Assembly (NCBI RefSeq): GCF_000718635.1
Contig: NZ_JOBF01000008.1
Coordinates: forward strand, 124,001 to 188,000
Length of the DNA: 64,000 nucleotides
Reading direction: 5' to 3'
Origin: Streptomyces varsoviensis
GTDB taxonomy: Bacteria > Actinomycetota > Actinomycetes > Streptomycetales > Streptomycetaceae
How positions within the stretch are numbered: position 1 is the first letter of the stretch; each line of letters begins with the position of its first letter. Below are positions 1-13,203 of this stretch, one piece after another. The position numbers and the translations under genes were made by a program. The notes below the pieces were generated by a model. It had not been told where the DNA came from. It saw nothing but the letters and a program-made list of their open reading frames with translations, and did no database searches.

Positions 1-362
1 TAGCCGAAGAAGCGCCGCCGCCGCTCGTCGTGCTCCATATAGCCGACCGAGTAGAGGTGGATCAGCGTGCCCACACCCGTGATCAGCAGCACGAAGGTCA
101 TCGAGAGCTGGTCGAGCTGGAACGCCACGTCGGCGCGGAAGCCGCCGACCGGCACCCAGCTGAACAGGTGCGTGTGCAGGGCGCGATGCTCCCCGCTCCT
201 GCCGAGCATGTCGGCGAAGAGCACCGCGCCGATGACGAAGGACGCCGCGGCCAGGAGCGTGCCGAGCCAGTGCCCGACGCGGTCCAGCCGCTTGCCGCCG
301 CACAGCAGCACGGCGGCGCCCAGCAGCGGGGCCGCGACGAGCAGTCCGATGAGGTTCTCCAC
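1..362 (-). CDS. nuoL: NADH-quinone oxidoreductase subunit L (N-terminal part)
   Basis: Proton-pumping antiporter-like membrane subunit of respiratory complex I. Only about the first 120 residues are in the window; the gene runs off the left edge. The start is a GTG at 360-362 (protein begins [15 protein letters not shown]), followed by a first hydrophobic helix and the typical early segment [17 protein letters not shown] and then [11 protein letters not shown], both characteristic of NuoL. It lies 12 bases downstream of nuoK in the same direction and is the last visible gene of the nuo operon; nuoM and nuoN are expected outside. Identity is secure from sequence and position. Confidence 0.95.
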   Translation of the reverse strand, partial: MENLIGLLVAAPLLGAAVLLCGGKRLDRVGHWLGTLLAAASFVIGAVLFADMLGRSGEHRALHTHLFSWVPVGGFRADVAFQLDQLSMTFVLLITGVGTLIHLYSVGYMEHDERRRRFFG

Positions 363-374
363 GTCAGCGTCCCC

Positions 375-674
375 TTACAGCTTCAGCAGGCTGGCGTCGT
401 CGACCGAGGCCGAGTGGCGGGAGCGGAAGATCGTCACGATGATGGCGAGGCCCACCACGACCTCCGCGGCGGCCACCACCATCGTGAAGAAGGCGATGAT
501 CTGGCCGTCGAGGTTGCCGTGCAGCCGGGAGAAGGCGACGAACGCCAGGTTGCAGGCGTTCAGCATCAGCTCGACGCACATGAAGACGACGATCGCGTTC
601 CGCCGGATCAGCACGCCCGCGGCGCCGATGGTGAACAGCAGGGCGGCCAGGTAGAGGTAGTTGACGGGGTTCAT
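375..674 (-). CDS. nuoK: NADH-quinone oxidoreductase subunit K
   Basis: Small membrane subunit of complex I, 99 residues, the usual length. Three transmembrane helices are visible. The conserved glutamate of helix 2 lies in [14 protein letters not shown] and a second acidic residue is in [15 protein letters not shown] of helix 3; both are needed for proton transfer in the family. The ATG start ([10 protein letters not shown]) overlaps the nuoJ stop by four bases, so the two are probably translationally coupled. A different reading frame runs on into nuoJ but has no membrane-protein character and was ignored. Confidence 0.97.
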   Translation of the reverse strand: MNPVNYLYLAALLFTIGAAGVLIRRNAIVVFMCVELMLNACNLAFVAFSRLHGNLDGQIIAFFTMVVAAAEVVVGLAIIVTIFRSRHSASVDDASLLKL

Positions 675-1489
675 TTCTTGGCCTCCTCCTCGGTGCGCTC
701 CAGCCAGTCCTGCGAGCGCTGCTCCAGCGCCTTCAGCTCGCCGAGCGCCTCGCCCGAGACGTCCCGGATCTGGCCGCGAGCCCGCAGCGTCGGGTTGACG
801 GTCAGCTCGGACGGGGTGCCGTCGGGCAGCAGCCCGGGGATGTCGACCGCGTTGTGCCGGGCGTAGACGCCGGGGGCGGGCAGCGGCGGGAGCTGCTTGC
901 CGCCGCGCACCCGGGCCTCGGCCAGCTCGCGCTGGGTGGCCGCCCGTTCGGTGCGCTCGCGGTGCGTGAGCACCATCGCGCCGACGGCCGCGGTGATCAG
1001 CAGCGCGCCGGTGATCTCGAAGGCGAAGACGTACTTGGTGAAGATGAGCGCCGCGAGCCCCTGGACGTTGCCGCCGGAGTTGGCCTTGCCGAGCCCGTTG
1101 ACGTGCTTGAGGGAGGCGTTGCCGATGCCCGCGATGAGCAGGATGCCGAAGCCGAGGCCGCAGGCGGCGGCGAGCCACCGCTGGCCCTTGATCGTCTCCT
1201 TGAGGGAGTCGGCGGCGGTGACGCCGACGAGCATGACGACGAAGAGGAAGAGCATCATGATCGCGCCGGTGTAGACGACGACCTGGACGATGCCGAGGAA
1301 GTACGCGCCGTTGGCGAGGTAGAAGACCGCCAGGATGATCATGGTGCCCGCCAGGCACAGCGCGCTGTGGACGGCCCTGCGCAGCAGGATCGTGCCCAGC
1401 GCGCCGAGCACGGCGACCGTGCCGAGCACCCAGAACTGGACCGCCTCGCCCGTGGAGGTCGCGGACGCGGCGGCGGCGAGCTGGCTCAT
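671..1489 (-). CDS. nuoJ: NADH-quinone oxidoreductase subunit J
   Basis: Membrane-arm subunit of complex I, 272 residues. The first 170 or so residues hold five predicted transmembrane helices, including the conserved segment [19 protein letters not shown] with the family's flexible helix 3. The C-terminal 90 residues are a charged, soluble extension (Arg/Glu/Ala rich, ending ERTEEEAKK), longer than in enterobacterial NuoJ but common in actinobacteria. The ATG start overlaps the nuoI stop (ATGA). Expressed as part of the nuo operon. Confidence 0.95.
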   Translation of the reverse strand: MSQLAAAASATSTGEAVQFWVLGTVAVLGALGTILLRRAVHSALCLAGTMIILAVFYLANGAYFLGIVQVVVYTGAIMMLFLFVVMLVGVTAADSLKETIKGQRWLAAACGLGFGILLIAGIGNASLKHVNGLGKANSGGNVQGLAALIFTKYVFAFEITGALLITAAVGAMVLTHRERTERAATQRELAEARVRGGKQLPPLPAPGVYARHNAVDIPGLLPDGTPSELTVNPTLRARGQIRDVSGEALGELKALEQRSQDWLERTEEEAKK

Positions 1490-2100
1490 GCCCGCACCCC
1501 CTCGTCGGACGACGCGCCCGCGCCGCCCTGAGCGCTGTCCGGTGCCGGCGACTCGCCCTTGGAGCGGGCCACTTGCCGTACGGTGCCGGGCGCGGCCTCC
1601 GTCACCAGCCCGCGGTAGTAGTCCTGCTCGTCCATGCCCGGGAAGATCGAGTGCGGCGAGTCGACCATGCCCTCCTCCAGGCCCGCGAGCAGCTCCTCCT
1701 TGGTGTAGATGAGCGATGTGCGGCTGGAGTCGGCCAGTTCGTACTCATTGGTCATGGTCAGCGCCCGGGTCGGGCACGCCTCGACGCACAGCCCGCACAG
1801 GATGCAGCGCAAGTAATTGATCTGGTACACGCGGCCGTACCGCTCGCCCGGGGAGTACCGCTCCTCCTCGGTGTTCTCCGCGCCCTCCACATAGATGGCG
1901 TCCGCCGGGCAGGCCCACGCGCACAGCTCGCAGCCGATGCACTTCTCCAGCCCGTCCGGGTGCCGGTTGAGCTGGTGACGGCCGTGGAAGCGGGGGGCCG
2001 TGGGTTTCTTCTGCTCGGGGTACTGCTCGGTGAGCCGCTTCTTGAACATGGCCTTGAAGGTCACGCCGAAGCCGGCCACGGGGTTCTGGAACTCAGACAC
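1486..2100 (-). CDS. nuoI: NADH-quinone oxidoreductase subunit I (two 4Fe-4S clusters)
   Basis: Ferredoxin-like subunit linking the peripheral arm of complex I to the quinone site through clusters N6a and N6b. Two CxxCxxCxxxCP motifs are present: C54, C57, C60, C64 and C99, C102, C105, C109. I chose the GTG at 2098-2100 ([12 protein letters not shown], 204 residues) rather than an upstream in-frame start because AAGGAGG lies six bases before it and family members begin at this point. The start lies inside the end of nuoH (8-base overlap). The C-terminal 50 residues are Ser/Ala-rich and probably disordered. Confidence 0.96.
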   Translation of the reverse strand: MSEFQNPVAGFGVTFKAMFKKRLTEQYPEQKKPTAPRFHGRHQLNRHPDGLEKCIGCELCAWACPADAIYVEGAENTEEERYSPGERYGRVYQINYLRCILCGLCVEACPTRALTMTNEYELADSSRTSLIYTKEELLAGLEEGMVDSPHSIFPGMDEQDYYRGLVTEAAPGTVRQVARSKGESPAPDSAQGGAGASSDEGVRA

Positions 2101-3463
2101 CACCAGCCTCCTTTCCGTCACTGTCAGTATCGACCCCACCACTGACAATCAGCTCGCGCTCGCGGCGCGGCCGTCGCCGGGGCACGGGCGGCAGGCTCTG
2201 TCCGGGCAGCGGCGGCACGGGGAAGCCGCCCGCCATCGGGTCGAAGGCCGGCTCGGGTGCCTCGTCCTTCGTGCCGCGCCGGTCCCGGAAGACGTCGGCG
2301 ACGAAGGAGAGCAGCAGGATCACCAGGACCGCGCCGCCGACGTAGAGCACGACGTCCTGGAAGCCGTAGTTCTCGTTGCGCAGCGCCCGTACGGTCGCGA
2401 CCAGCATCAGCCAGACCATCGAGACGGGGATGAGGACCTTCCAGCCCAGCTTCATGAACTGGTCGTAGCGCAGCCGCGGCAGCGTGCCGCGCAGCCAGAT
2501 GAAGAAGAAGAGCAGCAGTTGGAGCTTGATGACGAACCAGAGCATCGGCCACCAGCCGTGGTTCGCGCCCTCCCAGAACGCCGAGACCGGGTACGGGGCC
2601 CGCCAGCCGCCCAGGAAGAGGGTGACCGCGACCGCCGAGACCGTGACCATGTTGACGTACTCGGCCAGCATGAACATCGCGAACTTGATGGAGGAGTACT
2701 CGGTGTTGAAGCCGCCGACCAGGTCGCCCTCGGACTCCGGGAGGTCGAACGGCGCGCGGTTGGTCTCGCCGACCATCGCCACGATGTAGATGAGGAAGGA
2801 GACCGGCAGCAGCAGCGCGAACCACCGGTCGTGCTGCGACTCGACGATCGAAGAGGTCGACATCGACCCGGAGTAGAGGAAGACGGCGGCGAAGGAGACG
2901 CCCATCGCGATCTCGTACGAGATCATCTGCGCGCACGAGCGCAACCCGCCCAGCAGCGGGTACGTCGACCCGGAGGACCAGCCCGCGAGCACGATGCCGT
3001 AGATGCCGACGGAGGCGGTGGCGAGGATGTAGAGGACGCCGATCGGCAGGTCGGTCAGTTGCATCGTGGTGCGCTGGCCGAAGATCGAGATCTCGTTGCC
3101 GGACGGGCCGAAGGGGATCACCGCGATCGCCATGAAGGCCGGTACGGCCGCGACGATCGGCGCGAGGATGTAGACCACCTTGTCGGCGCGCTTGACGACC
3201 ACGTCCTCCTTCAGCATCAGCTTGATGCCGTCGGCGAGGGACTGGAGCATCCCCCAGGGGCCGTGCCGGTTGGGGCCGATGCGGAGCTGCATCCACGCGA
3301 CGACCTTGCGCTCCCAGACGATCGAGAAGAGCACGGTGAGCATCACGAAGGCGAAGCAGAAGACCGCCTTGACGACGATCAGCCACCATGTGTCGCGGCC
3401 GAACACGGAGAGGTTCTCCGCGGCCAGCGAGTTGGCGAGCGAGTTCATGGCGAGCGAGTTCAT
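2093..3463 (-). CDS. nuoH: NADH-quinone oxidoreductase subunit H
   Basis: Membrane subunit that forms much of the quinone chamber of complex I. 456 residues with about eight to nine transmembrane helices; conserved loop segments such as [13 protein letters not shown] and [18 protein letters not shown] match the family. The N-terminus carries a pentapeptide duplication ([18 protein letters not shown]), so translation could begin at the ATG at 3461-3463, which overlaps the nuoG stop (ATGA), or at a second ATG 15 bases on. The last 60 residues are a polar tail seen in actinobacterial NuoH. The 3' end overlaps nuoI by eight bases. Confidence 0.95.
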   Translation of the reverse strand: MNSLAMNSLANSLAAENLSVFGRDTWWLIVVKAVFCFAFVMLTVLFSIVWERKVVAWMQLRIGPNRHGPWGMLQSLADGIKLMLKEDVVVKRADKVVYILAPIVAAVPAFMAIAVIPFGPSGNEISIFGQRTTMQLTDLPIGVLYILATASVGIYGIVLAGWSSGSTYPLLGGLRSCAQMISYEIAMGVSFAAVFLYSGSMSTSSIVESQHDRWFALLLPVSFLIYIVAMVGETNRAPFDLPESEGDLVGGFNTEYSSIKFAMFMLAEYVNMVTVSAVAVTLFLGGWRAPYPVSAFWEGANHGWWPMLWFVIKLQLLLFFFIWLRGTLPRLRYDQFMKLGWKVLIPVSMVWLMLVATVRALRNENYGFQDVVLYVGGAVLVILLLSFVADVFRDRRGTKDEAPEPAFDPMAGGFPVPPLPGQSLPPVPRRRPRRERELIVSGGVDTDSDGKEAGGV

Positions 3464-5969
3464 GCCGTCACCTCCGCTTCAGAGGCGTCCGGCGCGGGCG
3501 CGCCGACCCTCACCAACTGGCCGGGCACCGCGCCCAGATCGGCGTGCACGCCGCCGCCCACCGAGTTCAGCGGCAGCCAGACGACCCGGTCCGGCATCTC
3601 GGTGACGCACAGCGGCAGCCGCACCGTCCCGGCCGGGCCGGACACCGCCAGCTCCGCGCCGTCCGCGACGCCCGCCTCGGCGGCGGTGGCGGCCGAGAGC
3701 CGGGCCACGGCCGCGTGCCGGGTGCCGGCCAGCGCCTCGTCGCCGTCCTGGAGCCGCCCCTGGTCGAGCAGGAGCCGGTGGCCGGCGAGGACGGCCTCGC
3801 CCGGCCCGGGCCGGGGCAGCGCCCGGACCGCGTCCGGCGCGTCGTGCGGCTCCGGCGCGTGCGGCCCCGCCCAGGGCCCGAGCCGGTCCAGTTCGGCCCG
3901 TACGGCCCGCAGATCCGGCAGCGCGAGGTGGACGTCCATGGCGTCGGCCAGCATGTGCAGCACGCGCGCGTCCGGCAGGAGGTGACGGGTCGTCATCTGG
4001 TCGGGCTTGAGCGCGGCCTCGAAGGGCCGGGCCCGGCCCTCCCAGTTGAGGAAGGTCCCGGACTTCTCGGCCACCGCCGCGACGGGCAGCACCACGTCCG
4101 CCCGCTCGGTCACCGCCGAGGGCCGCTGCTCCAGGCTCACCAGGAACCCGATCTCCGCCAGCGCCCGCTCGGCCCGCGCCGGGTCGGGCAGGTCGCGCAC
4201 CTCGACCCCGGCGACGAGCAGCGCGCCCAGTTCGCCGGTGGCCGCGGCCTCGATGATCTGCCCCGTATCGCGCCCCGGGCCGCTCGGCAGCCGCGCCACG
4301 CCCCACAGCGCGGCGGTCTCCTCGCGGGCCCGCGGGTCGGTGGACGGCCGGCCGCCGGGCAGCAGCCCCGGCAGCGCCCCGGCCTCGACGGCGCCCCGCT
4401 CCCCGGCCCGGCGCGGGATCCACACCAGGTGCGCGCCGGTCGCGGCGGCGGTCCGTACGGCCGCGGTGAGCGCGCCCGCCACTCCGGCCAGCCGCTCCCC
4501 GACGATGATCACCGAGCCCTCGGCGCGCAGCGCGTCGTACGCCGCCCGGCCCTCGGCGGGCAGCTCCGTGCCGGAGGTCAGCGCGTTCAGCCACTGCGTC
4601 TCGGTCCCCGGCGCGGCGGGCAGCAGCGTGCCGCCCGCCTTCACCAGGCCCCGGCTGGCGTGCGTGGCCAGCGCGAACGTCCGCTGACCGGTCCTGCGGC
4701 GCGCCTTGCGCAGCCGCAGGAAGACGCCGGGCGCCTCCTCCTCGGCCTCGAACCCGGCGAGCAGCACGGCGGGCGCCTTCTCCAGCGCCGCGTAGCTGAT
4801 GCCCCCGCCGTCGAGGTCGCGCCCACGCCCCGCGACGCGCGCCGCGAGGAAGTCGGCCTCCTCGGCGCTGTGCACCCGGGCCCGGAAGTCGATGTCGTGG
4901 GTGTTCAGGGCGATGCGCGCGAATTTGGCGTAGGCGTACGCGTCCTCGACGGTGAGACGCCCGCCGGTCAGCACGCCCGTACGGCCGCGGGCCGCCGAGA
5001 GTCCGCGGGCCGCGGCTTCCAGCGCCTCCGGCCAGCTCGCGGGCTTCAGTTCACCGGTGTCGGCGTCCCGTACGAGCGGGGCGGTGAGCCGCTCCGGCCG
5101 CTGCGCGTACCGGAAGGCGAACCGCCCCTTGTCGCAGATCCACTCCTCGTTGACCTCGGGGTCGTCGGCCGCGAGCCGCCGCATGACCTTGCCGCGCCGG
5201 TGGTCGGTGCGGGTCGCGCAGCCGCCCGCGCAGTGCTCGCACACGGCCGGCGAGGAGACCAGGTCGAAGGGGCGGGAGCGGAATCGGTACGCCGCCGAGG
5301 TGAGCGCGCCGACCGGGCAGATCTGGATGGTGTTGCCGGAGAAGTACGACTCGAAGGGGTCGCCCTCGCCCGTGCCGACCTGCTGGAGCGCGCCGCGCTC
5401 GATCAGCTCGATCATCGGGTCGCCCGCGATCTGGTTCGAGAAGCGGGTGCAGCGCGCGCACAGCACGCACCGCTCGCGGTCGAGCAGCACCTGCGCGGAG
5501 ATCGGCACGGGCTTGGCGTACGTCCGCTTCTGCCCCTCGAACCGCGAGTCGGGGTCGCCGACCTGCATGGCCTGGTTCTGCAGCGGGCACTCGCCGCCCT
5601 TGTCGCAGACCGGGCAGTCCAGCGGGTGGTTGATGAGCAGCAGCTCCATCACGCCGCGCTGGGCCTTCTCGGCGACGGGCGAGGTGAGCTGGGACTTGAC
5701 CACCATGCCGTCGGTGCAGGTGATGGTGCAGGACGCCATCGGCTTGCGCTGGCCCTCGACCTCGACGATGCACTGCCGGCAGGCGCCGGCCGGGTCGAGG
5801 AGCGGGTGGTCGCAGAACCGCGGGATCTCGATGCCGAGCAGTTCGGCGGCCCGGATGACCAGCGTGCCCTTGGGCACGGAGATCTCGATGCCGTCGATGG
5901 TCAGCGAGACGAGATCGTCCGGCGGCACCGCCGCCGCTCCACCGCCGCCGGGGCCGGTAGTTGTGACGG

Positions 5970-5973
<4 letters not shown>
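3460..5973 (-). CDS. nuoG: NADH-quinone oxidoreductase subunit G
   Basis: Large iron-sulfur subunit of the NADH arm of complex I, 837 residues. An N-terminal 2Fe-2S ferredoxin domain has C54, C65, C68 and C82. The His/Cys 4Fe-4S site follows (H116, C120, C123, C129), then CVLCARC at 169-175 with a distal C219, and a further CEHCAGGC site at 245-252, the extra N7-type cluster present in many bacteria. The remainder is a degenerate molybdopterin-oxidoreductase domain. The start is the GTG at 5971-5973, which overlaps the nuoF stop (GTGA). The frame stays open far upstream through nuoF, but that part has no family resemblance. Confidence 0.95.
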
Positions 5974-7330
<1,357 letters not shown>

Positions 7331-7334
<4 letters not shown>

Positions 7335-8196
7335 TCCCCCTCCTCGGCGGCCGGCCCGGCCGGGTTGCTGGGGTCGGAGGCCGAGGTCTGCTGCGGCGCG
7401 TCATGCGAACTCGGGTGGGTCGCGGGCGCCTCGCCCGCGGCGGGACGGGGGCCGGTGCCGGGCCGGTCCTCGGCCGCGGGCCGGGCGGCGGCGCGCGGGG
7501 CCACGACGCGGCCGGGCGCGCTCTCGCCCTTGGCCAGCCGCAGCCCGGCGAGCGAGGCCGGCCCGGCGCCGCCGCCCGCTTCGACGGCTCCGGGGCGCTC
7601 GTCGGGGAACCCGGCGAGGATGCGGGCCGTCTCCTTGTATGTGCACAGGGGCGCGCCGCGCGTCGGGGCGACGGCGCGGCCGGCCCGCAGGTCGTCGACG
7701 AGGGCGGTGGCGCTCTCGACGGTCTGGTTGTCGAAGAACTCCCAGTTCACCATCAGTACGGGCGCGTAGTCGCAGGCGGCGTTGCACTCGATGTGTTCGA
7801 GGGTGACCTTCCCGTCGGGCGTCGTCTCGCCGTTGCCGACGCGCAGGTGCTCCTTGAGCGCGTCGAAGATCGCGTCGCCGCCCATGACCGCGCACAGGGT
7901 GTTGGTGCAGACCCCGACCTGGTAGTCGCCGGAGGGTTTGCGCCGGTACATCGTGTAGAAGGTGGCGACCGCGGTGACCTCGGCGGTGGTCAGGCCGAGC
8001 TGTTCGGCGCAGAACCGGACGCCGGTGCGGGTGACGTGGCCCTCCTCGGACTGTACGAGGTGGAGCAGCGGCAGCAGCGCGGAGCGGGAGTCGGGGTAGC
8101 GGGAGATCACCTCCCGCGCGTCCGCGTCGAGCCGGGCCCGTACGTCGGCGGGGTAGTCGGGCGCGGGGAGCCGCGGCATCCCCAGTTGGACGTCGC

Positions 8197-8200
<4 letters not shown>
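7331..8200 (-). CDS. nuoE: NADH-quinone oxidoreductase subunit E (24 kDa-type)
   Basis: Thioredoxin-fold subunit of complex I carrying the N1a 2Fe-2S cluster. 289 residues from the GTG at 8198-8200, which overlaps the nuoD stop (GTGA). The cluster cysteines are C98 and C103 (VCTNTLC) and C139 and C143 (CNAAC). The catalytic domain ends near residue 200; the rest is a Pro/Ala/Gly-rich tail (for example [17 protein letters not shown]), longer than in Gram-negative NuoE but common in Streptomyces. The upstream open frame that continues through nuoD is not part of the gene. Confidence 0.95.
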
Positions 8201-9536
<1,336 letters not shown>

Positions 9537-9537
<1 letters not shown>

Positions 9538-10301
9538 CAGGTGTACGACCTCCGCTGGTCCGGAGCCGGGATCTGGGCGCCCTTGTACTCGACGGGGATG
9601 CCGCCGAGCGGGTAGTCCTTGCGCTGCGGGAACCCCTGCCAGTCGTCCGGCATCATGATTCGGGTGAGCGCCGGGTGGCCGTCGAAGACCAGGCCGAAGA
9701 AGTCGTACGTCTCGCGCTCGTGCCAGTCGTTGGTCGGGTAGACGTCCACGAGCGAGGGCACGTGGGGGTCGCTGTCGGGGGCCGAGACCTCCAGCCGGAT
9801 CAGCCGGTTGTGGGTGATCGAGCGCAGGTGGTAGACGGCGTGCAGCTCGCGCCCCTTGTCGCCCGGGAAGTGGACGCCGCTGACGCCGGTGCACAGCTCG
9901 AAGCGGAGCGCCGGGTCGTCGCGGAGCGTGCGGGCGACGCGCGGCAGGTGCTCCCGCTCGATGTGGAAGGTCAGCTCGCCGCGGTCCACGACGGTCTTCT
10001 CGATGACGTTCTCCGGGACCAGCCCCTGCTCGTCGAGGGCCCCTTCGAGCTCGTCCGCGACCTCGTCGAAGTCTCCATATGCGCCTCCGCCGCGTGGCCC
10101 CCCGTACGGGCGCGAGGACGCGCCGGGCAGCCGTACGGTCCGTACGAGGCCGCCGTAGCCGGAGGTGTCGCCGCCGTCCGCCGCGCCGAACATGCCGCGG
10201 CGGGTGGCGATCGCCTCGCCCTGGTCGCCGCGCTGGCCGGGGAGGTTGGCGGCGTCGATGTCCCGGTCCGGGTTGACCCCGTCCGCCTGGCCGTCGCTCA
10301 T
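9537..10301 (-). CDS. nuoC: NADH-quinone oxidoreductase subunit C
   Basis: 30 kDa-type peripheral subunit of complex I, 254 residues. The conserved core starts near residue 100, and the family signature [20 protein letters not shown] is close to the C-terminus. The N-terminal 90 residues are Gly/Asp-rich and variable. The ATG at 10299-10301 overlaps the nuoB stop (ATGA). No cofactor is bound; the subunit is structural and sits next to NuoD. Confidence 0.95.
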
Positions 10302-10852
10302 CGCAGCAGCCCCTTCATCTCGATCAGCGGGAGGGCGCCGAGCGCCGCCTGCTCCGCCTCGCGGGCCGCTTCCTCGCGATTGACCCCGAGCTTCTCGTTC
10401 TGGATCTTGTGGTGCAGCTTGAGGATCGCGTCGAGGAGCATCTCGGGGCGGGGCGGGCAGCCGGGCAGGTAGATGTCCACCGGGATGATGTGGTCGACGC
10501 CCTGCACGATGGCGTAGTTGTTGAACATCCCGCCCGAGGACGCGCAGACGCCCATGGAGATGACCCACTTCGGGTTCGGCATCTGGTCGTAGACCTGCCG
10601 CAGGACCGGGGCCATCTTCTGGCTCACCCGGCCCGCCACGATCATCAGGTCCGCCTGCCGGGGCGAGCCGCGGAAGACCTCCATCCCGAACCGGGCGAGG
10701 TCGTAGCGGCCGGCGCCGGTCGTCATCATCTCGATGGCGCAGCAGGCGAGCCCGAAGGTGGCGGGGAAGACGGACGACTTACGGACCCAGCCCGCGGCCT
10801 GCTCGACGGTGGTGAGCAGAAATCCGCTCGGCAGCTTCTCTTCAAGTCCCAT
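10298..10852 (-). CDS. nuoB: NADH-quinone oxidoreductase subunit B
   Basis: Holds the terminal 4Fe-4S cluster N2 of complex I, which reduces the quinone. 184 residues. The ligands C37 and C38 (the unusual tandem ACCAIE motif), C103 (GVCASSGG) and C132 (LPGCPP) are all visible. It starts with ATG at 10852 and lies 12 bases after nuoA. Confidence 0.97.
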   Translation of the reverse strand: MGLEEKLPSGFLLTTVEQAAGWVRKSSVFPATFGLACCAIEMMTTGAGRYDLARFGMEVFRGSPRQADLMIVAGRVSQKMAPVLRQVYDQMPNPKWVISMGVCASSGGMFNNYAIVQGVDHIIPVDIYLPGCPPRPEMLLDAILKLHHKIQNEKLGVNREEAAREAEQAALGALPLIEMKGLLR

Positions 10853-10864
10853 TGGTTGTGGCCC

Positions 10865-11224
10865 CTAGTCCCATTCCAGGCCGCCACGACGCCATACATA
10901 GGCGTAGGCGACGAAGACGGTCAGCACGAAGAGGAGCATCTCGACGAGCCCGAACAGCCCCAGGGCGTCGAAAGTGACCGCCCAGGGATAGAGGAAGACG
11001 ATCTCGATATCGAAGACGATGAAGAGCATCGCCGTGAGGTAATACTTAATGGGGAAACGCCCGCCGCCGGCCGGCTGCGGGGTCGGCTCGATGCCGCACT
11101 CGTAGGCCTCCAGCTTGGCGCGGTTGTAGCGCTTGGGGCCGATGATCGAGGCCATGACCACGGAGAAGATCGCGAAGCCTGCCCCGAGGGCTCCCAGTAC
11201 GAGGATGGGCGCGTAAGCGTTCAC
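10865..11224 (-). CDS. nuoA: NADH-quinone oxidoreductase subunit A
   Basis: First gene of the nuo operon: 119 residues, three transmembrane helices, the usual family length. Family segments RYNRAKLEAYECGIEP and the acidic IVFDIEIVFLYPW are present. The start is the GTG at 11222-11224, preceded by an AAGGAGCGAGGAG purine stretch. An open frame continues upstream for another 46 codons but lacks family resemblance and crosses the presumed promoter region. A Rex-type operator lies about 125 bases upstream. Confidence 0.95.
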   Translation of the reverse strand: MNAYAPILVLGALGAGFAIFSVVMASIIGPKRYNRAKLEAYECGIEPTPQPAGGGRFPIKYYLTAMLFIVFDIEIVFLYPWAVTFDALGLFGLVEMLLFVLTVFVAYAYVWRRGGLEWD

Positions 11225-11347
11225 CGCTCCTCGCTCCTTCCAGTCGACGATGACTGCTGGCAGACGGGACCGGGTGTGCGGACCGCCCCCGAAATCCCCC
11301 GCGTATCGCGCGCGGGTTCCGCGCGGCCCCCAGGAAGATCGCGCGTA

Positions 11348-11363
11348 TGTGAGGCAGTTCACA
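11348..11363 (-). promoter_or_regulatory. Rex-type operator upstream of nuoA, with probable promoter
   Basis: The 16-base inverted repeat TGTGAGGCAGTTCACA keeps both half-sites TGTGA and TCACA of the redox-sensing repressor Rex (Streptomyces consensus TGTGAAC-N-GTTCACA type). On the minus strand a TAAGAT -10-like hexamer lies at 11380-11385, which would put transcription start near 11373 and the operator just downstream of it, a position suited to repression. The -35 is weak. Rex control of nuo by the NADH/NAD+ ratio is established in Streptomyces coelicolor; here it is inferred from the site. Confidence 0.7.
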
Positions 11364-11795
11364 AGCCCGAGTCGCCTGCATCTTATGCCCGCCGGTCTGT
11401 GATCTGCGACACGGGGTGCGACAACGCCTTTGTGATCTCCACCACCTGACGAAGGATCATGAAGTCGGATGAGCGGTGATCTTCATACGCGAAGCGGCAG
11501 AGTGATCACTAGAGGTGACATTCGAGGGTTGCGTTGCTGGTGGGAGGGGTGGTTGCTCTATCAAGTGATGGCCCATGCAAGCAAATTGGCGCTGGGTGGG
11601 GTCAACTGCTAAGGGGCGACCACTCGGAGGGGGCGTGGGCGGGCGGCGCGGCCGCCGGACGATGGCCGCGGCGGCGGGCGGACCGCTTCACGCGGATTCA
11701 CAAGCGGGCCTCGCGGGCGGTTCGCGGTTGGGCGGCGGACGGTGCGCGGGCGGCCTACGTACGAGCCATAACTGACTCGCGGCCGGCTCGCGGCC

Positions 11796-11867
11796 GACTC
11801 CACAGCCGGCCCCGCGGCCACCCTTTCGGCCGATTCCACAGCCGGTCCTGCGGCCACCCTTTCGGCA
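11796..11867. repeat. Tandem duplication of a 36-base unit
   Basis: Two adjacent 36-base units, 11796-11831 and 11832-11867, differ at about four positions; each ends in CGGCCACCCTTTCGGC or a one-base variant. They sit inside the repetitive gene-free stretch between nuoA and the NlpC/P60 gene. The 36-base period is a multiple of three, which keeps reading frames open, but no product is supported. Confidence 0.8.
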
Positions 11868-12304
11868 GATTCCGCGGTCGCCCTCGCGGGCGGCCCAGCA
11901 GCCAACCCCGCAACCGGCCCGGCAACCAACCCAGCAGCCGACCGCTGTCGACTTCGCGGTCGATCCCACGGCGGGCCCCAAGGCCACCCCGTACACGCCC
12001 CCAAGGCCGCCCCCGGGGCCCCGGTTTCGGCCACCGCCGGCGTGACCTATCCCACGCGGTTGCATGTTCAAGGATCACTTTTTCCGGTCACCCTCGACTC
12101 AGAGGCCACAGAAGTGGTAAGCGCCCGCAGGGGCCTCATCCGACGTCAAATGCCATGCGTATCCGCATGATCGCGCAAATCGGACACCTCGCGTCCACGC
12201 TTTTCCAAGATCGACGAGCCTCAATTCTCGGCGTGTACACGGCAGGTGTGTCGCATGCCACTTTTATTGATCTCGGGCATCGGCACTTGATAGCCGTTAG
12301 TGCC

Positions 12305-13174
12305 ATGTCCCCTGTCGCTCACATACCCAGCCGCCGGAAGCCCCGCCGTACCGCCTCTTCGTGGGCGCTGCGCACCGGAGTTGCCGGCGGCGTTCTCAGC
12401 ACCCTCGCGGTGACCGGCGCGGCCGCCCCGGCGAGCGCCGCCGAGAAGCCCGCGGAGTCCACTCTGGAGATGCCGACGGTCGACGCGACCCTCGCCGCCT
12501 CCATCTCGCAGAGCGCGGACGCCACCCAGCAGACGGCCCACGCCTACCGGGTACGGGCCGAGCAGGAGGCGGCCGCACACCAGGCCAAGGTCCAGGCCAA
12601 GAAGGTCAAGGACGAGGCCGACCGCAAGGCCGAGGCGGAGAAGAAGGCCGCGGCGGCCAAGAAGGCCAAGGCCGAGAAGGAGGCCAAGGCCGCCGACGAG
12701 GCCGCCCGCGCCTCCCGGTCCGCCGGGCGTACCCAGCTCTCCACGGCCTCCGCCTCCGCGTCGTCTTCGGGTTCCGCGGCGTCGTCCTCGTCGTCCGCCC
12801 CCTCGACGTCCCACGCCACGGGCAGCGCGGCGACGCTGATCTCCTTCCTCCAGGCGCAGATCGGCAAGCCGTACGTGATGGGCGCGACCGGCTCCTCCTC
12901 GTACGACTGCTCCGGCCTCACCCAGGCCGCGTACCGCCAGATCGGCATCGACCTGCCGCGCGTCTCGCAGGACCAGTCGACGGCCGGCACCCCGGTCTCC
13001 CTCGGCAACCTCCAGCCCGGCGACCTCCTCTACTGGGGCAGCGCCGGCAGCGCGTACCACGTGGCCGTCTACATCGGCGGCGGCAAGTTCATCGGCGCCC
13101 AGAACCCCAGCACGGGCATCGTCGAACGCTCCCTCAGCTACTCCCAGCCGACGGGCGCCGTCCGCGTCATGTGA
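12305..13174 (+). CDS. Secreted NlpC/P60-family peptidoglycan hydrolase
   Basis: Probable D,L-endopeptidase that cleaves peptide stems of peptidoglycan outside the cell. 289 residues. An N-terminal signal sequence runs to about residue 46 (twin arginine-like RRKPRRTASS, hydrophobic stretch, then APASAAE cleavage region). Residues 80-135 are an Ala/Lys/Glu-rich coiled coil, 140-175 a Ser/Ala linker, and 176-289 the NlpC/P60 domain with catalytic C202 (YDCSGLTQ) and H252 (YHVAVYIGGG). I chose the ATG at 12305, since the frame upstream is low-complexity. A strong terminator follows at 13204-13245. Single-gene transcription unit. Confidence 0.88.
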   Translation: MSPVAHIPSRRKPRRTASSWALRTGVAGGVLSTLAVTGAAAPASAAEKPAESTLEMPTVDATLAASISQSADATQQTAHAYRVRAEQEAAAHQAKVQAKKVKDEADRKAEAEKKAAAAKKAKAEKEAKAADEAARASRSAGRTQLSTASASASSSGSAASSSSSAPSTSHATGSAATLISFLQAQIGKPYVMGATGSSSYDCSGLTQAAYRQIGIDLPRVSQDQSTAGTPVSLGNLQPGDLLYWGSAGSAYHVAVYIGGGKFIGAQNPSTGIVERSLSYSQPTGAVRVM

Positions 13175-13203
13175 CCTCAGCTCTCCAGCTCTCCGGCACC
13201 ACG

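Larger units (their letters stand above)
11225..12304. other. Long gene-free interval between nuoA and the NlpC/P60 gene
   Basis: About 1.08 kb without a convincing gene. It holds the nuo control region near 11345-11410. Between about 11690 and 12010 lies a C/G-rich, degenerate repetitive stretch that leaves long frames open without protein-like character. From 12090 to 12300 the composition is less extreme and probably contains the promoter and leader of the downstream hydrolase. I looked for the conserved core of a ydaO-type riboswitch there and could not recognise it. Confidence 0.5.

Noticed and set aside
12060-12304. ydaO-type (c-di-AMP) riboswitch upstream of the NlpC/P60 gene
   Set aside because: Cell-wall hydrolase genes of Streptomyces often carry one, and the leader is long enough, but I could not recognise the conserved core segments. 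A covariance-model search would decide.
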